A stretch of 40,423 nucleotides of DNA from contig DBPT01000022.1 of assembly GCA_002304925.1 (NCBI GenBank), positions 111,427-151,849 of the forward strand, given 5' to 3'. The position numbers and the translations under genes are program-made. The notes under the pieces were generated by a model that saw only the letters and a list, made by a program, of their open reading frames with translations, was not told the DNA's origin and ran no database searches. This document shows, piece after piece, positions 1-8,049 of this stretch. The DNA comes from Prolixibacteraceae bacterium UBA1413. Its GTDB lineage: Bacteria; Bacteroidota; Bacteroidia; Bacteroidales; Prolixibacteraceae. Numbering within the stretch: position 1 is the stretch's first letter; every line of letters starts with the position of its first letter.

Positions 1-31
1 TGTGTCCCTGGTTCGATTCCCGGTGGCACCA
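1..31 (+). tRNA. 3' end of a tRNA gene (5' part outside window)
   Basis: The T arm is visible: stem 7-11, loop TTCGATT at 12-18, stem 19-23. The 3' acceptor strand TGGCACC follows at 24-30, with discriminator A at 31. CCA is not encoded (ACCT follows). One T-stem pair (9/21) is a T-C mismatch. The anticodon lies outside the window, so the amino acid cannot be assigned. Confidence 0.85.
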
Positions 32-37
32 CCTTAA

Positions 38-67
38 AAGTCCTTGAAAATTAAGGACTTTTTTTTT
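38..67 (+). terminator. Rho-independent terminator after the tRNA
   Basis: AAGTCCTT (38-45) pairs perfectly with AAGGACTT (53-60) around a 7-nt loop. A run of T to position 67 follows. Confidence 0.85.
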
Positions 68-158
68 GCCAACAGGAGAAAGCGTGCATCATCACAACCA
101 TTGTTATGACTCCGGGCAGAAAAAATTACCGGGGTCTTCATATAATCAATCTTGACAT

Positions 159-302
159 GGAAACAAAGAAGAAAACGCCGGTTCGGTAAATGTAAAGTTA
201 ACCGCTGAAGATCTGCAACAAATTACGGAGGCAGCCTCGGCAATCGAAATCAGGGGAAATAGATACGGCGAAAGCAACGAACGGTTGGTCAACAACGATT
301 GA
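159..302 (+). pseudogene. C-terminal remnant of an aldo/keto reductase
   Basis: One frame ending at the TGA at 300-302 reads as the C-terminal helix region of aldo/keto reductases: EENAGSVNVKLTAEDL, then QQITEAASAIEIRG, RYGESN and the end. Family members have the pattern ENxGAVxVxLTxEDLxxIxxAAS at the same place. No start codon, barrel or catalytic Tyr/Lys is present in the ~100 bases between the preceding terminator and this stretch. It is therefore a short relic, not a gene. The left limit is where resemblance fades and is approximate. Confidence 0.7.
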
Positions 303-341
303 ACCGGACATGTTTTGATTTAGTGATCATCTTAAGATAGA

Positions 342-1244
342 ATGCGGATCGATAAGAAAAAAATTCTGTGTATCGGGGAAGTCCTGTGGGATAACCTCCC
401 TTCCGGTAAAAAACCCGGCGGTGCCCCCATGAATGTGGCCTTGCATCTTCACAGCCTCGGATTGGATGTATCCATTGCCAGCAAAGTCGGGAACGACGAA
501 GCAGGCCGTGAACTGGTTGCCTTTCTGAATTCGTCAGGGGTGAGCACCGATCTGGTTGAAGTGGATGCTTACCTGCCCACCAGCCAGGTATTTGTTCATC
601 TCGATGAGAACAACAATGCCACCTATGAAATCTGTGAACCGGTGGCATGGGATAACCTGACCCTGACCGATGCCCTGGTGAAAAGAGCTCAGGAATCGGG
701 GTTGTTCATTTACGGATCGCTGGCGTCCCGGAATCCGGTTTCGCGGGACACTATTTTCCGACTGCTCGATTCCGATGCCATCCGGCTTATTGATATCAAC
801 TTGCGCAAGCCTTATGACCGCCGGGAGATTGTTGAGAAACTGCTGACCAAAACCGACATTGTCAAGCTGAACGACGAAGAACTTTTCGTTTTTGCACAGT
901 GGCATAACCAACAGCAGCATGATGAAAAAAGTCAGGTCAAATGGTTTGCCGAACATTACCATGCAAAGATGGTGTGTGTGACCAAGGGTGACAAAGGGGC
1001 AATACTTTACAGCAACGGGAAGTTTGTTGACCATCCGGGCTTTAAAGTGCAGACGGTAGACACGGTGGGCTCAGGGGATGCTTTTCTTGCCGCGTTGGTG
1101 GCATCCCTGCTCGAAGGGAAAAGTACCGCCGACGCTCTGGCATTTGCCTGCGCCACCGGAGCTTTTGTGGCCACACAGGCCGGAGCCACACCTGCCTATG
1201 ATATGAACCGGATCAGCCAGATAATGCAGGGGATGCCGTTTTGA
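342..1244 (+). CDS. PfkB-family carbohydrate kinase (fructokinase-like)
   Basis: This 300-residue protein has the usual PfkB/ribokinase length and would phosphorylate a sugar with ATP in the cytoplasm. The N-terminus reads ILCIGEVLWDNLPSGKKPGG followed by APMNVALHLHSLG, the sugar-binding GG-x-x-N region. The second signature, DTVGSGDAF at about residues 240-248, carries the catalytic Asp and the anion hole; the family consensus is DTxGAGD, here with Ser for Ala. The opening GEVLWD is typical of fructokinase-like members, but substrate cannot be fixed from sequence. The ATG at 342 is the first start after the reductase relic. No strong Shine-Dalgarno is seen, which is normal in Bacteroidota. 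It appears to be a single-gene unit. Confidence 0.9.
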   Translation: MRIDKKKILCIGEVLWDNLPSGKKPGGAPMNVALHLHSLGLDVSIASKVGNDEAGRELVAFLNSSGVSTDLVEVDAYLPTSQVFVHLDENNNATYEICEPVAWDNLTLTDALVKRAQESGLFIYGSLASRNPVSRDTIFRLLDSDAIRLIDINLRKPYDRREIVEKLLTKTDIVKLNDEELFVFAQWHNQQQHDEKSQVKWFAEHYHAKMVCVTKGDKGAILYSNGKFVDHPGFKVQTVDTVGSGDAFLAALVASLLEGKSTADALAFACATGAFVATQAGATPAYDMNRISQIMQGMPF

Positions 1245-1311
1245 TCTTTCACATTCCGGAGAGTGAGAGGAAACGGTTACCGCGCCTTTCCATTTTTACC
1301 ATACCGTCTGG

Positions 1312-2094
1312 ATGAAAGGCATCTATTTCTGTTCCTATTTTTTCTGTATTCCTGTTCCCGATTTTACTGCATTGTGATTCCCAGAAACATTGTATTTGTT
1401 GTTCCCGGTTACAAACGGACAGCGTTACACCTTTACATTCCCCCCAGGGGCCACCACTTCCAGACTTTGGGGAACCGATCTGTATACCGATGACAGTTCC
1501 ATAGCCACAGCAGCCGTACATGCCGGACTGATCACTCCACAAAGAGGAGGAACAGTGGCCATTGAAATCCGACCCGCAGCTTCCTCCTATTAGGGATCTA
1601 TCCAAAACGGGGTCACCAGCAAATCATACGACAGTTTCGGAAGAAGCTTCGTCTTCGTTGGGGACGGTGAAAAGTTCCCCTCGGTATCAACCAGGTCTTC
1701 TACTTCAGCGGCGCTTCCGGTAGATAGCTCCGGAAGTTGGTATGGCAGCACCGATAAAAGAGGCAGATTGAATTTTTGGCAGTACGGCGATAATTTCATG
1801 GTAATCATGTCGTGGCCAAATGATGCCGCCGGCATATGGAAAACTTACAGGGGAGAAGGGAAACTGAAAGGCCGGCTGATGGAATTCAAAGCGTTCCTTT
1901 TCAATAAAGAGGGCCGCAGCATCGACCAAGGGTATGTGTACTACCTGACCGTTTCTGACGATAACAAAAGGATAACCGGCTATTACACTGTTAACGGGGT
2001 GAAGGCTGACCGCGACACCATGCACTACTATCGCGTGAAAGAAGGTTTTGTCTCCAGAATCCGCAATCCATTCAGCAAAAAGAGGAAAATATGA
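1312..2094 (+). pseudogene. LCCL-domain protein gene interrupted by an amber codon and upstream decay
   Basis: One frame from about 1378 to 2094 encodes an LCCL-type domain followed by a beta-rich C-terminal domain. Before the stop it reads FTFPPGATTSRLWGTDLYTD, DSSIATAAVHAGLI and GGTVAIEIRPAASSY. After the TAG at 1591-1593 it continues in the same frame with GSIQNGVTSKSYDSFGRSF, the rest of the LCCL pattern (Y-x-G-S-x-x-N-G-V-x-S-x-x-Y). TAG is one C-to-T change from CAG. The remainder (WYGSTDKRG through KAFLFNKEG to MHYYRVKEG) looks like a small beta-barrel or lipocalin-like fold that I cannot name. The in-frame ATG at 1312 opens a hydrophobic leader, but a TGA at 1375-1377 and a probable frameshift separate it from the domain. 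Initiation at 1768 could still give an intact 108-residue C-terminal piece. Confidence 0.75.
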
Positions 2095-2278
2095 GCTGCT
2101 AAATGCAGGGGGATTAGCTGCGCCTATCCATTGGGTGCATTCAATGCAATGTAAAAGATTACGGAATGTGGTCAGGTTATCTGGCGAATGCACTGATTTT
2201 CTGTTCAGGGGGATTTCTGGTATAAGCTCAAATATCAAATCAAAAAAACCTTAAAACTTTGCTTCAACTTTACGTTAA

Positions 2279-2313
2279 CAAAAAACCACTCACAAAATAA
2301 TTTGCAAGTGGTT
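2279..2313 (-). terminator. Terminator of the tRNA-Gln unit
   Basis: On the minus strand AACCACT and AGTGGTT (plus positions 2307-2313 and 2284-2290) form a stem. A T-rich run follows. It lies just downstream of the two tRNA-Gln genes. Confidence 0.65.
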
Positions 2314-2322
2314 GATTTTCAG

Positions 2323-2395
2323 TTGTCCTGTCAGGGCTCGAACCTGAACTCTTCTGATCCAGAGTCAGACGTGTTGCCAATTACACCACAGGACA
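2323..2395 (-). tRNA. tRNA-Gln (anticodon CTG)
   Basis: Minus-strand cloverleaf: acceptor TGTCCTG pairs with CAGGACA, anticodon stem TCTGA/TCAGA encloses loop CTCTGGA, so the anticodon is CTG. The T loop is TTCGAGC and the discriminator is A at 2323. CCA is not encoded. It is almost identical to the neighbouring tRNA-Gln(TTG). Confidence 0.93.
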
Positions 2396-2482
2396 GTGTC
2401 AGTCTTCACTTTCAGGGGACGAAGTTAACGGAAAATTTCATTCCGAAAAAATTCCCTGCAAGGAAGTACAGAAAGAACTTCG

Positions 2483-2555
2483 TTGACCTGTCAGGGCTCG
2501 AACCTGAACTCTTCTGAACCAAAATCAGACGTGTTGCCAATTACACCACAGGTCA
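2483..2555 (-). tRNA. tRNA-Gln (anticodon TTG)
   Basis: Minus-strand cloverleaf: acceptor TGACCTG pairs with CAGGTCA, anticodon loop TTTTGGT gives TTG. The D arm, T arm and anticodon stem match the CTG copy. It is first in a two-tRNA unit read leftwards, 87 nt ahead of the second gene. Confidence 0.93.
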
Positions 2556-2587
2556 ATCATTCATGGTTTTTTCGTTAAAAACCGGTG

Positions 2588-2595
2588 CAAAAATA
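2588..2595 (-). promoter_or_regulatory. Candidate -7 element for the tRNA-Gln unit
   Basis: The minus strand reads TATTTTTG, matching the Bacteroidota -7 consensus TAnnTTTG, about 33 nt upstream of the first tRNA-Gln. No convincing TTTG -33 box is present. Confidence 0.45.
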
Positions 2596-2784
2596 TATAT
2601 TTTTTTCATAAACCTGCAGAAGGTTCGGGAAATGACGAAATATCCTGATATGAAAAGTTGAAATGGAGTAATCGGGCAGGAAAAAATTTCACTCCGGCAT
2701 TCTGAAAAAAATAGTTACATAATTGTTACGGTTTTGTTACAAAGAACTATTTTTAGGGTTTTTTGATCAACAACCTTTGAAAGG

Positions 2785-3432
2785 ATGAATTTAACTCAAC
2801 TGGTCAAGTACTTTGTCCCCAAGGAGAAGAAATTCTACGGGATGTTTAACAAGGCTGCCAAGAACAGCGTGGAAGCTGCCGAAGAGCTGAAAAAGCTCTT
2901 CATTTCCTCCTCTGAAGAAGAAACATCGGCCATCAGGCAAAGAATCAAACAGATTGAAAAAAGGGGTGATGAAATTACCAACCATCTCTTCGACGAGCTT
3001 AACCGGACCTTCATCACCCCCTTTGACCGGGAAGACATCCATGAGCTCACTTCCAGGCTTGACGATGTGGTAGACCTGATCAACAGCGTTTCGGGGAAAG
3101 TGGACATGTACAAATTTTCAGATTTCAGCGAGCACATGAAGGAGATGTCAGAACTGCTTTATCAGGGCAGCCTGCATCTTCAGTTTGCGGTGGCCGGGTT
3201 GGAAAACTCCAGGAATGCGGTCAAAAGCCTCAAGTCGTGCAAAGAACTCCGGAAAATGGAGAGCAGGGTGGATGAGTGTTACCACAAAGCCCTCTCGTCA
3301 CTTTTCATCAAAGAGAAGGACGCCATCGAACTGATCAAACACAAGGATATTCTCCAGAACATCGAAAAGATCTCCAACCGGATGGAAGATGTATCTGACG
3401 TAGTGAAAACGATCATCGTAAAATACGCGTGA
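2785..3432 (+). CDS. DUF47 (PhoU-like) phosphate transport regulator
   Basis: A 215-residue all-helical cytoplasmic protein of the DUF47 family, distantly related to PhoU. These proteins are nearly always encoded next to Pit phosphate transporters and are thought to modulate them. The start (FVPKEKKFYGMFNKAAKN), the central ITNHLFDELNRTFITPFDRE with DIHELTSRLDDVVD, and the end RMEDVSDVVKTIIVKYA are typical. The acidic residues of the middle helices resemble the metal-binding ExxxD positions of PhoU-like proteins. An AAAGG sequence lies immediately upstream of the ATG at 2785. The Pit gene starts 39 nt downstream, so the two are probably one operon. Confidence 0.92.
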   Translation: MNLTQLVKYFVPKEKKFYGMFNKAAKNSVEAAEELKKLFISSSEEETSAIRQRIKQIEKRGDEITNHLFDELNRTFITPFDREDIHELTSRLDDVVDLINSVSGKVDMYKFSDFSEHMKEMSELLYQGSLHLQFAVAGLENSRNAVKSLKSCKELRKMESRVDECYHKALSSLFIKEKDAIELIKHKDILQNIEKISNRMEDVSDVVKTIIVKYA

Positions 3433-3471
3433 TCGCATGTTAAACGGTACCTGCATTCAATTTTTCCGCTC

Positions 3472-4539
3472 ATGCTTGTTTTGCTGATCGTCATCATAGC
3501 GCTGGCCTTTTTGTTCGATTTGATCAACGGGTTTCATGATGCCGCCAATTCCATTGCCACCATTGTTTCCACGAAAGTACTGGCTCCTTTTCCTGCAGTG
3601 ATCTGGGCGGCATTTTTCAACTTCATGGCTTATTGGATTTTTGATTTGAAGGTCGCCAATACGGTAGCCAAGACCGTTGAAACGGGCGCCATTACCCTGG
3701 AAGTGATCCTGGCTGGCATAATTGCCGCCATCATATGGAACTTGCTGACATGGTGGCTGGGGATACCCTCTTCTTCATCCCATACGCTGATCGGTGGATT
3801 TGCCGGCGCTGCCGTCGCCCATACCGGCGCTTTCAGCGTCATCAACGAAGCCATCATCCTGAAAACCATCGGATTCATTTTTCTGGCACCCGTCATGGGG
3901 ATGTTGATTTCCTACTTTCTGACGATCCTCATCCTCATTTTCTGGCGGAAGGCCAATCCCCACAAGTCGAACAAATGGTTCAAGATGATGCAGTTGTTAT
4001 CCTCGGCTGCCTTCAGTCTGGGGCACGGGGGGAGTGACTCGCAGAAGGTGGTGGGCATCATCAGCGCCGCCATGCTGGTCTATGTCGCTCAGTTGAAGGG
4101 AGCCGGAGAACTGGTCCCCCACTGGGCCAATGTTGCTGAAATTGCCGATGCTTCGGGCAAGATGCATCTGCACGTTCCCTCCTGGATCCCCATTTCGTGC
4201 TATTCGGCCATCGCCCTGGGAACCATGATGGGCGGGTGGCGGATCGTCAAAACCATGGGGACGAAAATCACCAAAGTTACTCCGGTCGAAGGGGTTGCTG
4301 CGGAAACCGCCGGGGCCATCACCCTCTACGGGATTTCCCAGGGACTGGGCATTCCGGTGAGCACCACCCACACCATCGCCGGAGCCATCATGGGGGTGGG
4401 CATGACCAAACGGATGTCGGCCGTGCGGTGGGGAGTTGCCAATAACCTGATGGTCGCCTGGATCCTCACCATCCCCGTCAGCATGATCATCGCCGCACTC
4501 GTCTACCTGCTGATCGACCTCCTGCCCTATTTCTCATAA
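3472..4539 (+). CDS. Inorganic phosphate transporter, Pit family
   Basis: A 355-residue integral membrane protein of the PiT family, which imports phosphate with H+ or Na+. The first repeat carries GFHDAANSIATIV near the N-terminus. The second half carries GHGGSDSQKVVGII, where many relatives have a GxND(A)QK-type motif; here Ser replaces Asn. SSSSHTLIGG and the mirror motif VSTTHTIAGAIMG mark the internal duplication. About ten hydrophobic segments are visible. It follows the DUF47 gene by 39 nt, the usual pairing. The ATG at 3472 begins the first membrane helix (MLVLLIVIIALAFLFDLING). Low-affinity, constitutive phosphate uptake is the likely role. Confidence 0.93.
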   Translation: MLVLLIVIIALAFLFDLINGFHDAANSIATIVSTKVLAPFPAVIWAAFFNFMAYWIFDLKVANTVAKTVETGAITLEVILAGIIAAIIWNLLTWWLGIPSSSSHTLIGGFAGAAVAHTGAFSVINEAIILKTIGFIFLAPVMGMLISYFLTILILIFWRKANPHKSNKWFKMMQLLSSAAFSLGHGGSDSQKVVGIISAAMLVYVAQLKGAGELVPHWANVAEIADASGKMHLHVPSWIPISCYSAIALGTMMGGWRIVKTMGTKITKVTPVEGVAAETAGAITLYGISQGLGIPVSTTHTIAGAIMGVGMTKRMSAVRWGVANNLMVAWILTIPVSMIIAALVYLLIDLLPYFS

Positions 4540-4563
4540 AAACCGAATTTTTCTGCCTGAATG

Positions 4564-4594
4564 TTGGGAAAACAGCTCCGCAAAACTATTTTTG
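4564..4594 (+). promoter_or_regulatory. Promoter of serA
   Basis: TATTTTTG at 4587-4594 matches TAnnTTTG. TTGG at 4564-4567 sits 19 nt upstream at the -33 position. The serA ATG is 24 nt downstream. Confidence 0.55.
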
Positions 4595-4618
4595 TCAACC
4601 TAACCGATCATATGCAAT

Positions 4619-5851
4619 ATGGAGCAGAAGTTTTCTCTCGACAAAAATCAGATCAGGGTGTTGCTGTTGGAAGGTATCCACCACTCAGCGGTCGCCAGCT
4701 TTGAAAAATCAGGGTACACCCAAATCGAATATGTTTCCAAAGCGCTGGATGACAAAGAGCTGGAGATGAAGATCAGGGACGTTCACATCATCGGAATCCG
4801 TTCCCGGACGCAGCTCACCGCGCAAGTGCTGTCGAAGGCAAAAAAACTCATTTCCATCGGATGTTACAGCATCGGGACCAACCAGGTGGACCGGCAGGCT
4901 GCCAAAATGGCGGGTATTCCGGTATTCAACGCCCCCTTCAGCAATACGCGTTCCGTGGCCGAACTGGTGATTGCCGAAGCCATCATGCTCATGCGCGAGG
5001 TGCCCATGAAAAACGCCGCCGCCCACCGGGGCGAATGGATAAAATCGGCCAGTCAGAGCTATGAGATCCGTGATAAAAACATAGGCATCGTGGGGTATGG
5101 CCACATCGGTTCCCAGGTTTCCATCCTTGCCGAAGCCATGGGAATGAATGTCTATTATTACGATATCGAGAAGAAGCTTTCCCTCGGAAAGGCGGTAGCC
5201 TGCGATTCCCTGGAGGAGTTGCTGGAGAAGTCCGACATCGTTACCCTCCATGTCCCTGAGACGGAACTTACGATAAATATGATCAGTCGCCCACAGATTT
5301 CACAAATGAAAAAAGGGACCTTGCTGATCAATGCCTCCCGGGGATCGGTGGTTGACTACGATGCCGTGGCCGTCGCCCTCCGCGAAAACCACCTGGCAGG
5401 AGCGGCCGCCGACGTCTTCCCCGAGGAACCGGCTTCCAATAACGAACCCTTCCGGTCGGTCCTCCGTGATTTCGACAACGTGATCCTGACGCCCCACATC
5501 GGGGGAAGCACAAGAGAAGCCCAGGAGAAAATCGGCTGCGAGGTCACCGGGAAACTGATTAAATACAGCGACAATGGCACCACCATCGGAGCGGTGAATT
5601 TTCCGCAGATCTCACTGCAGCCCAATGAAAACAAGCAACGTTTCCTCCATATCCATAAAAACATGCCGGGATTGCTGCGGAATGTGAACTTCGTCTTCAC
5701 AGGCAAAGGGATCAACATCGCCTCGGAATACCTGCAGACCGATGCGGACATCGGTTATGTCATCATCGACACGGAAAGCAACCTGAGTCCTGCCATCCTC
5801 ACGGAACTGAAAAATATTCCGCACACCCTCAGGGCCAGGATGCTCTATTGA
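4619..5851 (+). CDS. serA: D-3-phosphoglycerate dehydrogenase
   Basis: A 410-residue protein of the E. coli-type SerA length. It oxidises 3-phosphoglycerate to 3-phosphohydroxypyruvate with NAD+, the first step of serine synthesis. Visible are the substrate-binding IGIRSRTQLTAQVL region, the NAD-binding GIVGYGHIGSQV with the following acidic DIEKK, NASRGSVVDYDAV, and HIGGSTREAQEKIG with the catalytic His. The last ~75 residues (IHKNMPGLLRNVNFVFTGKG, INIASEYLQTDADIGYVIID) form an ACT domain, which in E. coli binds serine for feedback inhibition. It has its own promoter, so it is probably separate from the phosphate genes. The 3' end runs straight into a dispersed repeat. Confidence 0.95.
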   Translation: MEQKFSLDKNQIRVLLLEGIHHSAVASFEKSGYTQIEYVSKALDDKELEMKIRDVHIIGIRSRTQLTAQVLSKAKKLISIGCYSIGTNQVDRQAAKMAGIPVFNAPFSNTRSVAELVIAEAIMLMREVPMKNAAAHRGEWIKSASQSYEIRDKNIGIVGYGHIGSQVSILAEAMGMNVYYYDIEKKLSLGKAVACDSLEELLEKSDIVTLHVPETELTINMISRPQISQMKKGTLLINASRGSVVDYDAVAVALRENHLAGAAADVFPEEPASNNEPFRSVLRDFDNVILTPHIGGSTREAQEKIGCEVTGKLIKYSDNGTTIGAVNFPQISLQPNENKQRFLHIHKNMPGLLRNVNFVFTGKGINIASEYLQTDADIGYVIIDTESNLSPAILTELKNIPHTLRARMLY

Positions 5852-5852
5852 G

Positions 5853-5975
5853 GTTAAGGCTAAGGTTGAGGTTAAGATAAGTGGTGGATACCACTGGAGC
5901 CTAGAAAAGATTGAAGTTCAGTAACCTCCGGTGACCAAAGAAGGTCGGGGTCAAGGACTCTCCCTGTGGTCAAGC
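5853..5975 (+). repeat. Dispersed intergenic repeat, copy A
   Basis: It starts 1 nt after the serA stop with GGTTAAGGCTAAGGTTGAGG, continues with AGTGGTGGATA and the core TTGAAGTTCAGTAACCTCCGG (5911-5931 region), then GAAGG and a degenerate TCGGGGTCAAGG tract. The same order of blocks occurs on the opposite strand at 37337-37452. Over the best ~75 nt I count roughly 85-90% identity. It has no coding frame of its own. Confidence 0.8.
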
Positions 5976-6008
5976 AGGTAGAGGCTAAGGTTGCAGTTTA
6001 GGTGCCGG

Positions 6009-6380
6009 CTAAGCAGAGATCTCCTGGAATTTTTTCCTGAATTCCAACGGTTTGCGGATATTTTGGGCTTCATCACGACTTCCACCGGTACCGACAATGG
6101 TAATCGTCCCGAAACCAAACAATCTCCCCCAGACCGACTGGTCCACATTGACCGTTTCAATCTTGTTCAGGTTCATCTCGAAGGTCTTCCGGGAAATCCA
6201 TCCGGTTTTGAGGATTACCCGCATGTTGGTAATGACGAACTCACTGGTGCTCCGCAAGATCAACGGGTAAATGAAAAGGGTTAACACCCCCGAAAGCGTG
6301 ACAAATACCTTCCAGTGCAGTTTGGTTTCATATTCCACCTTTTCCCCCTTCAGGAGATTGTTATTGACATACTTTCCCAT
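6009..6380 (-). CDS. Bacterial PH-domain (bPH2-type) protein
   Basis: A 123-residue protein. The first ~25 residues are hydrophilic (MGKYVNNNLLKGEKVEYETK), followed by a short hydrophobic hairpin (VFVTLSGVLTLFIYPLIL). The rest matches the bacterial PH domain of YdbS/YdbT-like proteins: SEFVITNMRVILKTGWISRK, FEMNLNKIETVNVDQSVWGR, then FGFGTITIVGTGG. The N-R-V / G-x-(I/L)-x-R pattern and the final glycine-rich strand are characteristic. It is probably a small membrane-associated protein; the molecular role is unknown for most of the family. A TATCTTTG box lies 23 nt upstream of the start. Confidence 0.82.
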   Translation of the reverse strand: MGKYVNNNLLKGEKVEYETKLHWKVFVTLSGVLTLFIYPLILRSTSEFVITNMRVILKTGWISRKTFEMNLNKIETVNVDQSVWGRLFGFGTITIVGTGGSRDEAQNIRKPLEFRKKFQEISA

Positions 6381-6402
6381 GTTTTCAGTGAATTAATCAA
6401 GA

Positions 6403-6410
6403 CAAAGATA
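6403..6410 (-). promoter_or_regulatory. Promoter -7 element of the PH-domain gene
   Basis: The minus strand reads TATCTTTG, a perfect TAnnTTTG, with a TTG about 21 nt upstream. It lies between the HD-protein stop and the PH start, so the PH gene can be transcribed on its own. Confidence 0.6.
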
Positions 6411-6423
6411 ATTCTTTCCCGAA

Positions 6424-6975
6424 TCAGGAGGCAACACACTGCAACATTTCCCTTCTCTTTTTGATCAGGTCAGTCAGTTCCGTCACCATGTTGTGGTTCA
6501 CATCTTTCGCCATGGGAATCACATATTCTTCAGTTTCGTCGAGGTATTTCATCATCTTTTCTTCCGAATAGACGTCCCTGTGAAGGTCCGTCAGGTTGCT
6601 GATACGGTCGGCTACCTTAAGGATTTTGGCTTCATAGGATCCATTCTTCAGGATATTCTTCAGGTAGGCGGCTTTTGTCTCGCACTCTTTGCGCGTCACC
6701 TCGAGGACCAGATCCACCACCCTGTTGGCGTCGGAATCGATTGACCGCAATTCATGGAGGTTGGTCTCCGGCTTGTCTTCGATCAGGTCATGGATCAGGG
6801 AGGCTTTCAGCAATACGGAACTGGAGAAATATTTGTAGTCAAGGAGGATTCCCAGGGTGGCAAAGGCATGCCGGAACTGGTTCCCGCCGACCCTGCGCTC
6901 ATTACTGATCAGAGCAGTCGCTTTGATGATATAGGGAGCCAGTACAAGGTGTGCCAGGATGTCAATTTCGCTCAT
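6424..6975 (-). CDS. HD-domain phosphohydrolase-like protein
   Basis: A 183-residue cytoplasmic protein from MSEIDILAHLVLAPYIIKAT. It has the layout of an HD domain like the hydrolase part of RelA/SpoT proteins: RRVGGNQFRHAFATLGIL (metal-binding His), KASLIHDLIED (the HD doublet followed by ED), and ILKVADRISNLTDLHRD (distal Asp plus N). In SpoT-like enzymes this arrangement hydrolyses (p)ppGpp. A role in nucleotide or alarmone turnover is inferred, not shown. I chose the ATG at 6975 because residues upstream of it in the same frame (open to 7053) are not domain-like. The PH gene lies 43 nt downstream and has its own promoter. Confidence 0.75.
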   Translation of the reverse strand: MSEIDILAHLVLAPYIIKATALISNERRVGGNQFRHAFATLGILLDYKYFSSSVLLKASLIHDLIEDKPETNLHELRSIDSDANRVVDLVLEVTRKECETKAAYLKNILKNGSYEAKILKVADRISNLTDLHRDVYSEEKMMKYLDETEEYVIPMAKDVNHNMVTELTDLIKKRREMLQCVAS

Positions 6976-7165
6976 AAGACCAGGTTTTACGAAAGATATA
7001 AAGATACGGGATCCGCCTGATCTTTCTGTAATTTTTACAGAAAAAATAAACAAAAATTAACATTCCGGAGAGATGAACCGATTCCCCTTTCAGCGTGCGC
7101 TTTCCGTTTCCGCGAGAAACCTGCATTTCCCTTCCGGAAACCGGAGAAATGAATACCTTCGTATG

Positions 7166-7975
7166 TCAGGCAGGCTTTGCGTCGAGAAGTTCCGGGTTTT
7201 TGATAATGTATTTGAGGTAACGGAATAGCCGTCCTCCGTGTGAGCCATCGCACACCCGGTGGTCGAGGGCAGCGCCCAGGGTGAGGATTTTCCGGGGAAC
7301 GATTTCATCGTTCAGAACCCAGGGTTTTTTGTTAACCGCCCCCAGGATCAGCACAAAGGAGACGTTGGAGGTGGGCATCAGCGCCGGGAAACCGATGTCG
7401 AGGCCGAGGGTCCCGATATTGGAGACGATGAAAGAGCCGAAACTGTTGGGTGTCAGGCCCAGTTTGGGAATTGAAAAGCCCCATTTCTGGGTGAAGACTC
7501 TGAACAATGAGAAGATCCAGCTGCGGAATGGCCAGGGGATGGCGGCCAGTTTGCCTTTCATCTCCATGGTTTTGTTTTCGTTGCCGCCGCGTGCCTTTTT
7601 GATTTCCGAAGCTAAGAAAAGTGCCATTTCGTCGATGGTGATCTCATCGGCGTGGGGAACTTTCACCGATCCCAGTTCCGATCCTTCGAGCAGCACGCTT
7701 ACCATAGCATCGACCGACGGACGTTTGACGATCTTACCCCTACGCAGGTATACATTCAGCTCGGGCACCTCGGTGCGGAGTGCCCGGGCGGCAGCAAGCG
7801 TCAGCACCTGGGTCAACGTTACCTTGATCCCCTTCTTCCGCTTCTCAGTGATGTAATTTTCCAGATCCGTTACGTCTACTTCCGACTGGCCCAATATTTT
7901 AGAATCCGTGGGGCGCTTGTAAATGGCCGATGCCACCATCCGCCATTCATTGTTAAGGTCTATGGTAGTATTCAT
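7166..7975 (-). CDS. Stand-alone 2-oxoacid dehydrogenase acyltransferase (E2) catalytic domain protein
   Basis: A 269-residue protein matching only the C-terminal catalytic domain of dihydrolipoyl acyltransferases (chloramphenicol-acetyltransferase fold). Neither the lipoyl nor the E1/E3-binding domain is present. The catalytic signature near the C-terminus is ALDHRVCDGSHGG, with the conserved His and Asp. Also visible are KVTLTQVLTLAAARAL early on and FGSFIVSNIGTLGLDIGFPA before the active site. It is not next to E1 or E3 genes, so it probably transfers acyl groups from another donor or is a catalytic paralogue. Its substrate is unknown. The ATG at 7975 is the only plausible start. Confidence 0.85.
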   Translation of the reverse strand: MNTTIDLNNEWRMVASAIYKRPTDSKILGQSEVDVTDLENYITEKRKKGIKVTLTQVLTLAAARALRTEVPELNVYLRRGKIVKRPSVDAMVSVLLEGSELGSVKVPHADEITIDEMALFLASEIKKARGGNENKTMEMKGKLAAIPWPFRSWIFSLFRVFTQKWGFSIPKLGLTPNSFGSFIVSNIGTLGLDIGFPALMPTSNVSFVLILGAVNKKPWVLNDEIVPRKILTLGAALDHRVCDGSHGGRLFRYLKYIIKNPELLDAKPA

Positions 7976-8049
7976 TTAAAAATATTCGTTTCAGGCGCTA
8001 AAATTAACTTTTAGATTTTATAATCCAATATTTTATGCCAGATTCCTCT

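Noticed and set aside
2136..2148. 13-nt palindrome TGCATTCAATGCA as an operator
   Set aside because: It stands in a featureless stretch after a pseudogene with no promoter or gene to control.
1249..2238. Minus-strand open frames opposite the LCCL gene
   Set aside because: No domain pattern, whereas the plus frame carries a clear LCCL pattern.
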